Notes under the pieces: generated by a model | Databases searched by the model: none | Told to the model about the DNA's origin: nothing | The model's input: the letters and a program-made list of their open reading frames with translations, nothing else | In this document: positions 50,798 through 60,700 of the stretch, piece by piece | Position numbering within the stretch: the first letter of the stretch is position 1 | How the letters are laid out: each line of letters starts with the position of its first letter | NCBI GenBank assembly: GCA_028284125.1 | Contig: JANQSI010000010.1 | Span: 208,038-272,037 of the forward strand | Direction: 5' to 3' | DNA from: Cyclobacteriaceae bacterium | GTDB taxonomy: Bacteria; Bacteroidota; Bacteroidia; Cytophagales; Cyclobacteriaceae | Length of the DNA stretch: 64,000 nt | Program-made: the position numbers and the translations under genes

Positions 50798-51409
50798 ATG
50801 ACTAAAGTTGTTCAATTTCCAGTAAGCCCGCCAGCAAAATTGGGGCACCGAAAGGTAAGGAAGAGAAGACGGCCTAACCTGGAAGACTTTGGCCAATTGA
50901 ATCTTTTTAGCCAATCTGACGACAACACTAAGGTAGTTAATCTTCCAACCACTGATTCATTTTTCGAAGAAGCACTCAAACTGGATGAGAATGGCAATCC
51001 AGAGGTAGAGAAGTATTACCTGTTGGCAATAGAAAATGAAGAATCTGTTGAAGATGCCTATTGCAATCTTGGCATTCTAAAATCAAGCCAAGGAGATCTG
51101 ACAAAGGCGATCGATTACCTAACCAATTGTCTAAAAAGAAACCCCCGACATTTTGAAGCTCACTATAATCTGGGAAATGTTTATTCAGACTTGGGAAACC
51201 TTGAGCTAGCCAAAGTACATTATGAACTTTCCGCTGAGATCGAGCCAGAATATCCTAATAGTTTCTATAACTTAGGTTTGGTTTTGATTTCTATGAAAAA
51301 ATACCAAGAAGCCATCCGTAGCATCAATAAATTCGTTGAACTAGCTCCGAGCAATGAGCATGAAGTCGCCAATGAACTGATCAAAACTTTAAACGCAATA
51401 GCCCGATGA
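50798..51409 (+). CDS. TPR protein downstream of ku
   Basis: A 203-residue cytoplasmic protein. A basic N-terminal stretch (LGHRKVRKRRRPNLEDFGQL) is followed by four TPR units, e.g. EDAYCNLGILKSSQGDLTKA and FEAHYNLGNVYSDLGNLELA. The one-base gap to ku and ATGA overlap to the next gene indicate a three-gene transcript. The basic N-terminus could contact nucleic acid. A partner role for Ku is possible but unsupported by homology. Confidence 0.8.
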   Translation: MTKVVQFPVSPPAKLGHRKVRKRRRPNLEDFGQLNLFSQSDDNTKVVNLPTTDSFFEEALKLDENGNPEVEKYYLLAIENEESVEDAYCNLGILKSSQGDLTKAIDYLTNCLKRNPRHFEAHYNLGNVYSDLGNLELAKVHYELSAEIEPEYPNSFYNLGLVLISMKKYQEAIRSINKFVELAPSNEHEVANELIKTLNAIAR

Positions 51410-51774
51410 CAAAAGAAAAAAATCCAGCTTTGAGTGAGCATTTTGAAAAATTAAAAGAACTACTGCCCGAAGTTTACGCAAAACATTTCAAGGAAGAACG
51501 AGAAACCAAGAATCAGAAATTATTCAGAATGCTCAAGCATTCATTGGGTGTTATAGAAGCGGTTTATTTACAAAACAGCGAAGGCTTTTCCATGTCTAAG
51601 GCGGAAGAGTATGCTAAGATCATTGATGAATTAAAGGAGCTAGGCTATGCATACAATGGACACCATGAGTTGTTAAATATGGCAGCTAATTTCATGATCA
51701 TGAAATCCAAAAAGCCAATGGAAAAGGCGATGGGTTCATTGAAGAAGGAAGACCAAGATCGTCAAGCTATGTAA
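51406..51774 (+). CDS. Small helical protein downstream of ku
   Basis: A 122-residue protein, mostly helical and charged (LSEHFEKLKELLPEVYAKHF, NQKLFRMLKHSLGVIEAVYL), with a Lys- and Met-rich end (KSKKPMEKAMGSLKKEDQDR). No signal peptide. The start codon overlaps the TPR stop. I do not recognise the family. Confidence 0.7.
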   Translation: MTKEKNPALSEHFEKLKELLPEVYAKHFKEERETKNQKLFRMLKHSLGVIEAVYLQNSEGFSMSKAEEYAKIIDELKELGYAYNGHHELLNMAANFMIMKSKKPMEKAMGSLKKEDQDRQAM

Positions 51775-51799
51775 TCTTCCAATCCATCACGATAGCATT

Positions 51800-53356
51800 A
51801 TGTCAAAAATCGCTGGCTATCTTGTTTTAATTCTTGTATTTGTTGGGTGTAATCAGACTACTGAGTTTTCCAGATTAATTGCCGATTCGAACGAATTTGA
51901 TATCCTAATCTTTAATGGAAGTATTGTCGACGGTACAGGTTCCGAGCCTTATGAAGCTGATCTGCTAATTCGAGCTGGGACTATTGTTTATATCGGGGAA
52001 GTCGACACTTCACTAGTTAAAGCTACTTCCTTCATCAATGCAGAAGGCAAAATAGTGACTCCAGGCTTTATTGATACGCATGCTCACGGTGATCCGCTTT
52101 TCGGAGGAGAAATGCACAATTTCATTTCGATGGGAGTCACAACCATCTTGTTGGGACAGGATGGATCACACCCCCGCAGGGTTATTGATGGAAAGGAGTT
52201 TGACCTCATCAATTGGATGGACTCCTTAACGAGGAAGCCATCACAATTGAATGTAGCAATGTTTGCTGGACACGCAACATTAAGAAGAAGTGCTGGAGTT
52301 GACTACACGGATGCTCCCACTCCTGATCAACTTAATCAAATGGGTGAGATGTTGTCCGAGGCGCTTGAAAACGGGTGCTATGGGATGAGCACTGGACTTG
52401 AGTACGTTGGAGGTATGCATGCCAAAAAAGATGAACTTGATCATTTAGCAAAGATCCTAGGAGAAAATGATGGCATGATGATGAGTCACATGAGAAATGA
52501 GGACGATGATCAAGTTGAGACTTCTATTGATGAACTACTGAGCTTTGGTAAATACTGCAAGGTTCATGCTTCTCATTTAAAAGTGGTTTATGGAAAAGGA
52601 GCCGATCGAGCAAATCAAATAATCGAAAAGCTAGTAGCGGCAAATAAGGAAGGTATTCAAGCTTCAGCCGACATCTATCCTTATCTCGCGAGCTATACGA
52701 CCATTGGTATACTCTTTCCCTCGTGGGCCAAAACTCAAGAACAGTTTGAGCAAGCCAAATCCACAAGAGAAGAAGAGTTAGAAACGTATCTTTTCAACAG
52801 GGTAAATCAGCGAAATGGTCCGGAGGCTACTTTGATGGCCGGGAATGAATATGCAGGCAAGACGCTAGCACAAGCCGCAAAAGATGACAAGATTTCCTTT
52901 GTTCGTCTGCTTTGGAAGATTGGCCCTGGAGGTGGGAGCGGGGCATATTTCATTATGGAAGATAGTTTGGTTAGTGAACTGATAAGTCATCCATTGACCA
53001 TGATTTGCAGTGACGGTAGTCCTACCATGAGACACCCTCGAGGACACGGCACTTTTGCCAGAATCATTGATCGTTTCGTAATTGAAAGAAAACTGCTGAC
53101 TATTCAGGAAGCTGTTCGAAAAATGACGGGATTGCCAGCTACCACTGTAGGAATTGAAAAAAGAGGCATACTCACACAGGGAAATTACGCCGATGTATTA
53201 GTTTTTGATCCTGAAGAAGTAAAAGACAATGCCACCTATCTTGACCCTTATCAATTAGCTTCAGGGTTCAATCATGTGATCATTAATGGAGTCCAAGTTA
53301 TTAGTGACGGATCCATTTTAAATGATCGACCTGGAATTATGCTACGGAAACAGTAG
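51800..53356 (+). CDS. D-aminoacylase / N-acyl-D-amino-acid deacylase family lipoprotein
   Basis: A 518-residue amidohydrolase-superfamily protein with lipobox LILVFVGC (Cys16). The metal-binding start is GFIDTHAHGDPLF, then TTILLGQDGSH, the region CYGMSTGLEYVGGM and SHMRNEDDDQVETSIDELL, and the end DGSPTMRHPRGHGTFARIID, all typical of the D-aminoacylase group. It hydrolyses N-acyl groups from D-amino acids or related compounds; the natural substrate is not shown. Envelope location suggests use of peptidoglycan-derived or external D-amino compounds. Confidence 0.9.
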   Translation: MSKIAGYLVLILVFVGCNQTTEFSRLIADSNEFDILIFNGSIVDGTGSEPYEADLLIRAGTIVYIGEVDTSLVKATSFINAEGKIVTPGFIDTHAHGDPLFGGEMHNFISMGVTTILLGQDGSHPRRVIDGKEFDLINWMDSLTRKPSQLNVAMFAGHATLRRSAGVDYTDAPTPDQLNQMGEMLSEALENGCYGMSTGLEYVGGMHAKKDELDHLAKILGENDGMMMSHMRNEDDDQVETSIDELLSFGKYCKVHASHLKVVYGKGADRANQIIEKLVAANKEGIQASADIYPYLASYTTIGILFPSWAKTQEQFEQAKSTREEELETYLFNRVNQRNGPEATLMAGNEYAGKTLAQAAKDDKISFVRLLWKIGPGGGSGAYFIMEDSLVSELISHPLTMICSDGSPTMRHPRGHGTFARIIDRFVIERKLLTIQEAVRKMTGLPATTVGIEKRGILTQGNYADVLVFDPEEVKDNATYLDPYQLASGFNHVIINGVQVISDGSILNDRPGIMLRKQ

Positions 53357-53362
53357 TAGAAA

Positions 53363-54052
53363 CTACATCTTTCTCAACTTTCCACTCCCGGAAGAATTGC
53401 TAATCACACGATCCGGATCACCTTTATAGTAAACTCGACCACTCCCAGAAATATTTGCGACCACTTCCTCAGTAACCATAACATAACAGCTGCCAGATCC
53501 ACTGATGGAAGCTTCAAACGATTTGGCTTCCATTTCATCAGCTCTTATTTTACCTGAGCCACTTATCCTTGCCTCAGTGTTTTCTGCTTTTCCTTCCAAG
53601 CTGATATCACCTGACCCTGAGATGCGAATGTCAATATCTCTGCTATTAAGATCTAATTCTATATCACCGGATCCACTGACCGAGAGTCTAAGATCATCCG
53701 TGTCCAGTTGCTGTTGGCTAACAATATTTCCAGAGCCACTTACCGAAAGTCGTTCTATGTCCTTCATTACGATGTAAACATCCAGGTCAGAATTCCTAAA
53801 CGAATCTCTCCAACTCCACCTTCCTTTTCTCTTGATCGTCAATCGATCACCACTTTTGTCAAACTCCAATTTTTCAAATAACTCGTCTGAACATTCAACC
53901 TCAACTTTTTCGTTATTGCCTTGCTTCAGATATACATTCCCTCCGGTCGCCAGAGAAAATTCAGAAAATCCATCAACGTCAATTGTTCTTTTTTGTGCTG
54001 AAATGCTTAATGTGATTAGCGCTAACAGAATAGATAAGATAGGTGTTTTCAT
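53363..54052 (-). CDS. Secreted DUF2807 (head GIN type) beta-helix protein
   Basis: A 229-residue protein with signal peptide (LSILLALITLSISAQ). It has a repeated beta-helix motif with SGSG turns (RLSVSGSGNIV, RLSVSGSGDIEL, IRISGSGDISL, ARISGSGKIRA, ASISGSGSCYVM), typical of the DUF2807 family. Exact role unknown; in Bacteroidota it is often found with anti-sigma-type or sensor genes. It lies six bases from the convergent deacylase gene. An inverted repeat sits upstream (54074-54093). Confidence 0.88.
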   Translation of the reverse strand: MKTPILSILLALITLSISAQKRTIDVDGFSEFSLATGGNVYLKQGNNEKVEVECSDELFEKLEFDKSGDRLTIKRKGRWSWRDSFRNSDLDVYIVMKDIERLSVSGSGNIVSQQQLDTDDLRLSVSGSGDIELDLNSRDIDIRISGSGDISLEGKAENTEARISGSGKIRADEMEAKSFEASISGSGSCYVMVTEEVVANISGSGRVYYKGDPDRVISNSSGSGKLRKM

Positions 54053-54073
54053 TATTAGTCGTTTTATTAATTA

Positions 54074-54093
54074 ATAGACATCATTTTGTCTAT
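54074..54093. promoter_or_regulatory. Inverted repeat upstream of the DUF2807 gene
   Basis: ATAGACA (54074-54080) and TGTCTAT (54087-54093) around a six-base centre, 22 bases before the start codon of the DUF2807 gene and between it and the end of the alpha/beta hydrolase gene. A candidate operator. Confidence 0.35.
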
Positions 54094-54101
54094 AAAGTTG
54101 C

Positions 54102-54761
54102 TCAATCCACTAACTTTTTCATAAAATCCGTAGCTCGGTTGGCAAGTTGATTTATCATTTCCTCCTTCGATATTCCGAGTTTCTTGGGGACGTTAAAAGA
54201 ATGATCAGCATCTTCTATCTCAACCAATTTTCCTTTTTTCAAATCAGTAAGTACTTCGCGCATCAAAACGATATTGGCAAGCTTATCCTTGGTTCCTTGA
54301 AGAAACAGTTGTGGAACGCTGATGTCACCTAGATGATTTGCTCGATCTTTTGAGTCTTTTCCCGGAGCATGTAATGGAAACCCGAAATAGATGATCCCTT
54401 TCACATAGTCAAATTCTTTTTCAGCAATAAGATGAGATGCCATTCTCCCACCATAAGATTTGCCTGAGAGGAAAATTGGAAGGTCGGGATGAAGACTATG
54501 AATATGATTAATAACCAGATCCCAGGTTTCTATATTCTTCTTCGGAGATCCGGGTGACTTCCTTCCTTCTTCCATGTAAGGAAAATTAAACCTGGCTGAA
54601 TGGAAATCTTTAGCAGAAATTTCGTTGGCAAGATTTACCATAAAAGGGTGGTGCATTCCTGCTCCAGCGCCATGAGAAAGGATTATTAGGCCTCTTGGTG
54701 CCTTTGATTCAGTGATTTCGAGACTCGTTTTGCCGAGTGTATCATTCAAAAAAACCTCCAT
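54102..54761 (-). CDS. Alpha/beta hydrolase of the Tex30/KANL3-like family
   Basis: A 219-residue cytoplasmic hydrolase-fold protein: GLIILSHGAGAGMHHPFMVN, ARFNFPYMEEGRKSPGSP, nucleophile elbow FLSGKSYGGRMASHLIAEKE (Ser in GKSYGG), IIYFGFPLHAPGK, the acid region PQLFLQGTKDKLA and the His in DADHSFNVPKK. Triad order and elbow are intact. The substrate is unknown; ester or thioester hydrolysis is likely. Start at ATG 54761, facing the DUF547 gene across a 165-base gap containing a long palindrome. Confidence 0.88.
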   Translation of the reverse strand: MEVFLNDTLGKTSLEITESKAPRGLIILSHGAGAGMHHPFMVNLANEISAKDFHSARFNFPYMEEGRKSPGSPKKNIETWDLVINHIHSLHPDLPIFLSGKSYGGRMASHLIAEKEFDYVKGIIYFGFPLHAPGKDSKDRANHLGDISVPQLFLQGTKDKLANIVLMREVLTDLKKGKLVEIEDADHSFNVPKKLGISKEEMINQLANRATDFMKKLVD

Positions 54762-54827
54762 TAAGAATGTATCGATGTATAGTTTCAGAATTGATTTCCA
54801 CTAGTCAAATATCCTCATAATTTGTGA

Positions 54828-54847
54828 TATGTAGCCGAGGCTACATA
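54828..54847. promoter_or_regulatory. 20-base palindrome between divergent genes (candidate operator)
   Basis: TATGTAGCCGAGGCTACATA has perfect nine-base arms around a GA centre. It lies 66 bases from the alpha/beta hydrolase start and 79 bases from the DUF547 start. The rest of the gap is empty of genes. Confidence 0.5.
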
Positions 54848-54926
54848 ACCGCTCGATGAGAAAACTTTGCTTGAAGAGTCGATGTTTTTTAGTTGTCTAG
54901 AATTATGAACAACAAATTATAAAAGA

Positions 54927-55667
54927 ATGAAGACGATCGCCCGATTTATTACTGCCGTACTCTTATTGGTTTCGACCACAATAACCCATGCACAATCCTC
55001 TGAAAAGCTGGAATTGTTCTTTAAGCTAAGTGATTATTTTTTGAAACGTCATGTTTACAAAGGTCTTGTTAACTACCAATATTCTTCAAAGAATTCAGCT
55101 GAAATCGAATTGCTTCACAAAACAGCCGGAGCGGTAGATCTGTCCAATGCAACGTCCAGCGAGAGAAAAGCTTTTTACATAAATGCCTACAACGTTCTGG
55201 TTATTTATCAAGTCACAAAAGCATATCCACTTGCACGTCCGCTAGATAAAGATGGTTTCTTCGATAAAACGTCTTATTTAGTTGCCGGAGAACAACTGAC
55301 TTTGAATGACTTGGAATCCAAGAAAATTCTCGAGTCAAACGATAATGATCCTAGGTTTCACTTTGTGCTGGCTTGCGCAGCAATCAGTTGTCCTAAGCTG
55401 TACAATCTTGCATACAAGCCTGAAAACGTGGAAGCACTTATGGAAGAACGAACTCATCTAGCGTTGAATGATGATAGTTTTATCTACCTGGATCAAAGAA
55501 GGAAAAAGGTAATGGTTTCTAAAATCTTTGAATGGTACACATCTGATTTTGAAACAACTAATGATTCGATCATTGATTTTATTAATAAGTATCGAACAGA
55601 AAAAATCCCTTCCGATTACAAGGTTGAATACTACGAATATGATTGGACCTTGAACGAAAGAACATGA
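54927..55667 (+). CDS. Secreted DUF547 protein
   Basis: A 246-residue protein with signal peptide (AVLLLVSTTITHAQ). The DUF547 signature is ERKAFYINAYNVLVIYQVTK followed by AYPLARPLDKDGFFDKTSYL, the centre NDPRFHFVLACAAISCPKLY and a C-terminal KKVMVSKIFEWYTSDF. The conserved Asn/Tyr and Cys residues suggest an enzyme-like pocket, but the family activity is unknown. It is 70 bases upstream of the metallo-beta-lactamase gene on the same strand. Confidence 0.88.
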   Translation: MKTIARFITAVLLLVSTTITHAQSSEKLELFFKLSDYFLKRHVYKGLVNYQYSSKNSAEIELLHKTAGAVDLSNATSSERKAFYINAYNVLVIYQVTKAYPLARPLDKDGFFDKTSYLVAGEQLTLNDLESKKILESNDNDPRFHFVLACAAISCPKLYNLAYKPENVEALMEERTHLALNDDSFIYLDQRRKKVMVSKIFEWYTSDFETTNDSIIDFINKYRTEKIPSDYKVEYYEYDWTLNERT

Positions 55668-55737
55668 TCTCAATTGATGGTCGGCAATGGTCTAAATAAA
55701 CCATCGTTATAGTTTCTTATTGATGTAATTTAGACGT

Positions 55738-56466
55738 ATGAAACTGACCGTTCTTGGCTGTGGAGATGCATTCGGAAATGGTGGCAGAAATCATTCTGCC
55801 TTTTTGCTTACCAATAACAATGAACATGTCTTAGTTGATTGCGGAGCTTCAACTTTAATTCGTCTAAAACATGAATCAATACACCTTGAAGATGTTTCCA
55901 CAATCATCATATCTCATTTTCATGGAGATCATTATGGAGGGATTCCTTTTTTCTTGATCAGTAGTTTGTTCGAGACTCCTAGAAAAGTTCCCCTAACTAT
56001 CGTTGGACCCAAAGGACTTAAGGAAAAAATCTTCATTCTTCAAGAAGCAATGTATTCCGGGACAGGAGAGAAGTTGGATCAACATGACATCACTTATCTG
56101 GAATATGGAGAGAACCCGATGGACTTTGATGGGAAAAGAATTGTAGCAAAACCTGTGGAGCATAGTCCGCCTTCTATTCCTCATGGAATTCGACTGGAGT
56201 GGGAAAATAAAGTGTTTGCTTATTCAGGAGATACGTCTTGGACGGACAGCTTGATTGAATTATGTGACAAATCTGATCTTTTTGTTTGTGAGTGCAACTT
56301 TCTTCATGAGCAGGCCTATGGTCATTTATGTTACGATGAGCTTGTTGAGAGAAGAAGTCAGTTAAATTGTGAAAACATATGGCTCTCTCACATGGGAAGT
56401 GAAGTGCTAAACTTGGATGATTCCGTTTTCAACAAACTGAGTGATGGAATGAAAATTGACTTTTGA
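55738..56466 (+). CDS. Metallo-beta-lactamase-fold hydrolase (RNase Z-like)
   Basis: A 242-residue protein with the HxHxDH motif SHFHGDHYGG (near residue 60), N-terminal LTVLGCGDAFGNGGRNHSAF, and later the ligands in KPVEHSPPSIPHGIR, FAYSGDTSWTDSLIELCDKS and FLHEQAYGHLCYDELVERR. The layout resembles the RNase Z/ElaC group but the exosite loop is short, so tRNA processing is not proven. It likely binds two zinc ions. Its stop overlaps the next start (TGATG). Confidence 0.88.
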   Translation: MKLTVLGCGDAFGNGGRNHSAFLLTNNNEHVLVDCGASTLIRLKHESIHLEDVSTIIISHFHGDHYGGIPFFLISSLFETPRKVPLTIVGPKGLKEKIFILQEAMYSGTGEKLDQHDITYLEYGENPMDFDGKRIVAKPVEHSPPSIPHGIRLEWENKVFAYSGDTSWTDSLIELCDKSDLFVCECNFLHEQAYGHLCYDELVERRSQLNCENIWLSHMGSEVLNLDDSVFNKLSDGMKIDF

Positions 56467-56846
56467 TGAGATTTAATCCGGTTCTTTGGTTCATTCCTTC
56501 ACTAGTTGTTTTTATAGGCATACTTCTTTTATCTACTGTTCTATCCATTCCGGTTCAGATTGAAGGGGTAGGCTACACAGATAAATTGTCCCATATTTTC
56601 GCCTATTTCGTTCTGATCATCACCCTATTATTTGCTTTTTATAAAAATGGGTTGCTCAAACCGAAAAATTGGCTGCTTTTGATCGTTTTGTGTTCTGTTT
56701 ATGGAGTATTGTTAGAATTCACACAATACTCACTTTTTCCCAACAGGTATTTTGAATGGTTAGATGCTATCGCAAATGTGTTAGGCGCATTCATTGGAAG
56801 TGTGATATTCAGGTTTATTTGGCGTGTCAAAAAAGAACCAGTTTAA
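56466..56846 (+). CDS. VanZ-family membrane protein
   Basis: A 126-residue protein with four helices: PVLWFIPSLVVFIGILLL, SHIFAYFVLIITLLFAFY, WLLLIVLCSVYGVLLEFTQY and ANVLGAFIGSVIFRFI. The Asp-Lys-hydrophobic DKLSHIFAYF and EFTQY with RYFEWLDAIANVLG are VanZ-family marks. The family includes teicoplanin-resistance VanZ but most members are of unknown role. I use ATG 56466, sharing its first base with the upstream stop. Confidence 0.9.
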   Translation: MRFNPVLWFIPSLVVFIGILLLSTVLSIPVQIEGVGYTDKLSHIFAYFVLIITLLFAFYKNGLLKPKNWLLLIVLCSVYGVLLEFTQYSLFPNRYFEWLDAIANVLGAFIGSVIFRFIWRVKKEPV

Positions 56847-57420
56847 ATATTATTTGATTCATAAGCCGTTTAAGGTTTTAAGCCAATTCACAGACGAAGA
56901 TGGCAATCCCGGATTGGGAAATCTGTTTGACTTACCAAAAGACGTCTACCCAGTAGGAAGACTCGACTTAGATAGTGAGGGACTACTTATTTTAACCAAT
57001 GATAAGTCTTTGAATAACAGATTATTAAACCCTTTAAATAATCATAAAAGAACGTACTGGGTTGAGGTAGAAGGAACACCCAAAACGGACGATTTAGCAA
57101 AATTTTCTAATGGCTTGGAAATCAACCTTAAAGGGAAAACACACAAAACAAGAAAGGCAGATGTCAAGATCATCAAACCGGATGTTCCCGATCGTGAACC
57201 ACCTGTTAATGTCAAAAAACATCCGATCCGTTCATGGTTGGAAATAAGCCTGACAGAAGGCAAAAATCGTCAGGTAAGAAGAATGACGGCAGCCATCGGC
57301 CATCCTACTTTGCGGTTGATAAGAGTAGCCATTGAAGACCTTCAAATGCATCCACTGAAAAGTGGAGAGATCACTCAAATTAGTAAAGGAGTTCTTTACA
57401 AGAAACTACGACTTCTTTAA
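56824..57420 (+). CDS. rluE: 23S rRNA pseudouridine synthase, RluE type
   Basis: A 198-residue RsuA/RluB/E/F-group enzyme. Starts at GTG 56824, overlapping VanZ by 23 bases. Motifs: YYLIHKPFKVLSQFTDEDGN, the catalytic Asp in VYPVGRLDLDSEGLLILTND, the strand KRTYWVEVEGTP and WLEISLTEGKNRQVRRMTAA. There is no S4 domain, as in RluE. In E. coli RluE modifies U2457; the same target here is likely but not proven. Confidence 0.92.
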   Translation: MSKKNQFKYYLIHKPFKVLSQFTDEDGNPGLGNLFDLPKDVYPVGRLDLDSEGLLILTNDKSLNNRLLNPLNNHKRTYWVEVEGTPKTDDLAKFSNGLEINLKGKTHKTRKADVKIIKPDVPDREPPVNVKKHPIRSWLEISLTEGKNRQVRRMTAAIGHPTLRLIRVAIEDLQMHPLKSGEITQISKGVLYKKLRLL

Positions 57421-57789
57421 TCTCCAATCCAAAGAATACTTTCCAGGTCCAAGCAAGAAAATTGCGATGTAACCAACCAAGTACAGGAGTGCGAATTCCT
57501 TTCTTCGCCATGGATCTTCCCAATGAATGATGAAGGTTGCAACCATCATTACGATTGCTGGAGGAATAGCGGCCCACTTTGTTTTGTATCCAACAATTAA
57601 CAAAATAGAGCAGACAAACTCAGCGAAAACTGCCAGAATTAAAGATGGCAGTTCACCAATGCCCAATGGATTGGCAAACTGGGTTTCCCCGGAAATTAGT
57701 CGAATGAATTTCCCATATCCATGTGTAAGCATCATTCCGCTTAATGAGACTCTAAGAATGAGTGAGGCTAATGAGTTGTCTGATTTCAT
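57406..57789 (-). CDS. DoxX-family membrane protein (second copy type)
   Basis: A 127-residue protein with four helices: LILRVSLSGMMLTHGYGKFI, LPSLILAVFAEFVCSILLIV, KWAAIPPAIVMMVATFIIHW and ALLYLVGYIAIFLLG. The conserved WEDPWRRKEFALLYL is the DoxX/SURF4-like ending. It starts in the stop of the transporter gene (ATGA overlap) and is presumably co-translated with it. Its end overlaps the convergent rluE by 15 bases. Confidence 0.85.
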   Translation of the reverse strand: MKSDNSLASLILRVSLSGMMLTHGYGKFIRLISGETQFANPLGIGELPSLILAVFAEFVCSILLIVGYKTKWAAIPPAIVMMVATFIIHWEDPWRRKEFALLYLVGYIAIFLLGPGKYSLDWRLKKS

Positions 57790-60700
57790 TGATTTGCTTT
57801 TTTAAGTTTTGCCATTTTTCTTGCCCTCCTGTAAACTTTTGGGTAATTGAGTAAAATTTTGACTGTATCAAACAATCGCCCAAATGCCGAAAGCCTTTTT
57901 TCATCATTTCTACTCACCGGAGGGGACTCAAAGAACTTGATCAATTTCTTTAAACTGTTGTCCAATAGTGTGACATACAAAAACATGGACATTGCCCAAA
58001 TGAAGATCAAGTTGAAAATGAATGTTGGGATTTCCCAATCTCCAATGATTTTGTAGGGGGCATAGAAATGCGCTCTTCCCATATGGGAATACGGTCGCAT
58101 TAAAATAGGATCCTTCTTTTGAATGAGTTGATCCTTTCCACGGTATACCATGTCAAGATGTGCTGTGTTCATCAATAGATCTTCAAGGAATTCATTGTTG
58201 TACTTCTTTTCCAGCTCAATGAATTTGTCCCGTCCAATGTCAGCCACCAACTGATTGTAAATAGAGTCCTTGACTTGTGTGGCCAAAACATATTCCCTGG
58301 CGAAGTGATTTTTGGCGTTTCTTAAATACCCGTCCAATCTATTTCCCATAGCTCTGGAATATCGTTCGGACGTTATACTTAAGGAGTTCGAGAAAGGTCG
58401 CAATTGGTGAACCTCATTAAGTCGTGCTACCTCCGTTTGTAGGATTCTGAAGCTCTGAGGCGATTTATCCCACAGTGTAGAGTCATTGAGCAAACGTCGA
58501 TTAATGCTCATCAACTCGGGCATTAGGAAAGAACGGTTAACCGAATTTTTACTTATCTCTTGATTGATTTCAAAGAAAGGCTTTTCGTATTCGTTGTACC
58601 GAAATTGTGCTACTGCCAAAGCTTCATATGCCCAACGTGAGGCCATCATGTCACCAACAATCGGTACATTTTTTTGATTACTTATAGTATGATGAAGTTC
58701 GTCGAATTTGATCATTGCACCGCCCAATAGCAGTTGAGGGACAAGAATAAATGGAATCAGTATGTAAATGTTAATGACTGAATTGAGTGCTGAGGAAATA
58801 TTAAGCCCCACCATATTGGCAAAACAGGAGGTGGAAAACAACACCAACCAATAGTAAATCGTCATGCCATGTATTTCGAGAATGAAATTTCCTATCAACA
58901 CGAAACTCAAACTCTGAATAGCCGATAAGGAAAAGAGATAAACAATTTTCGAATTTAGGTAGCTTAACCTAGAAAGATTCAAGAAGGATTCTCGTTCCAG
59001 AATCTGTCGGTCTTTGTAGATCTCTTGAGCACTTACCGTGAGTCCAGTGAAAAGTGCGACAACTACCGACATAAACAAATACACAGGAAGGTTTATGTTT
59101 TCAGAAAAAGCATATTCACCTTCGGGCGAGTATTTGGAAAAATAGCCTAGTATAAAAGCTAATAATGGTGCCTCAAAAAGATTGATTAATACGTATTGTC
59201 GGTTGGAAATTTTTGAAAGCAAGTTTCGCTTGCTAAATATTTTGAACTGATTCCAAATATCAGGAATATTGAAGTTTGTAGGAGGGAGTATCGTTTCGTA
59301 TCTAAGCCGGTTGACTTTGGGTAAGATGTTTTCCTCGTATTTAGAATACCAAACGTGCGGTTGTACTCTTCTTTTTCTGGTTGTAGATCCATCATCATTG
59401 ATTTCTCGAGCTTCAATGATTTGAAGGATCTGTTCAGGGATTACATTCCCACATCGAGGACACTCACTTTCTGCCGCATTCACTTGTGTACTCATCGTTT
59501 TGAAGTAAACCACTGCATCGACGGGATTTCCATTATAGATCGGATACCCACCCTTGTCCAAAATCCACAGTTTGTCAAGAAGTTTGAAAATTTCTGATGA
59601 TGGTTGGTGAATAATAGCAATCACCAGTTTTCCCTTCCTGGCCAGATCTTTCAAAAGCAGCATCATGGTCTCGGAATCCATCGAAGAAAGGCCGGAAGTA
59701 GGTTCGTCTACAAAGAGAACAGACGGCTCGCGCATTAATTCCAGCGCAATATTCAATCGCTTCCTCTGACCGCCACTAATTGTTTTGTTCAGTGGATCTC
59801 CAACCTTAAGATCTTTTATTTCGAGCAGATCCAGATCATCAAGCACTTTGTTGACGGTTTTGTCTAATAGGTCTTTTGAAAAATCACTAAAACACGTTTG
59901 AGCGTTGAAGTACAAGTTTTGGTAAACCGTCAACTCTTCAAAAAGAAGGTCGTCTTGGGGGACATATCCAATAACACCTTCCATTGAAGCTTTTTCCAAT
60001 GGAAATCCATTAATATGAACACGTCCGTCAGTAGGGGTGATTTTTCCATTGAGGAGGTTCATCAATGTGGATTTACCAGTTCCGCTTCCTCCCATAATTC
60101 CAATAAGGCGACCGGAATCTTCAGAAAAGGTGAATGGTTTTAGACCATTATTGCTGTTTTTGAATTTGAATTCTAATTCATCTCCGGCGATTACAACTCT
60201 AGCACTGGATTTTTCCTGTATGAATTGCCTCGTGATCTCCGACTCATAAATGGAGTTGATGTTTGGTCCTTTTATGATCGATCCCGGCTTGAGTATATAA
60301 GCTTTTGCCGGAATTATTTTAGCACCTTCCAGGTATAAATTGAGTGGTCCGTCGTATCGGAAAACATAGTTCTCAATACTTTTTAAATAAAGGACTGAAA
60401 TCTTTCCAAAGAGATTTTCTTTGAAAAGATGACGAGACTCATTTTCATCCGTTTTCTTTTTCCGAATGATCCAAGCAACATCTTCAGGCCATTCCGTTTG
60501 CTTGTTGTCGATAAACAACAAACTGTTTTTGTTTACTTCCCTGAAATCAGAATGGATGATGAAGGACTTTAGATTTTTTACATCCTGTTGATTTAAGTTA
60601 AAATTTAAGGCAACCAACGAGGCAAATTCTTCTTCCTTTTCAGCAATTTTTTCATCCACATTGATGAGCTCCATCAGCTGCATGAAAACAATCACTCGCT

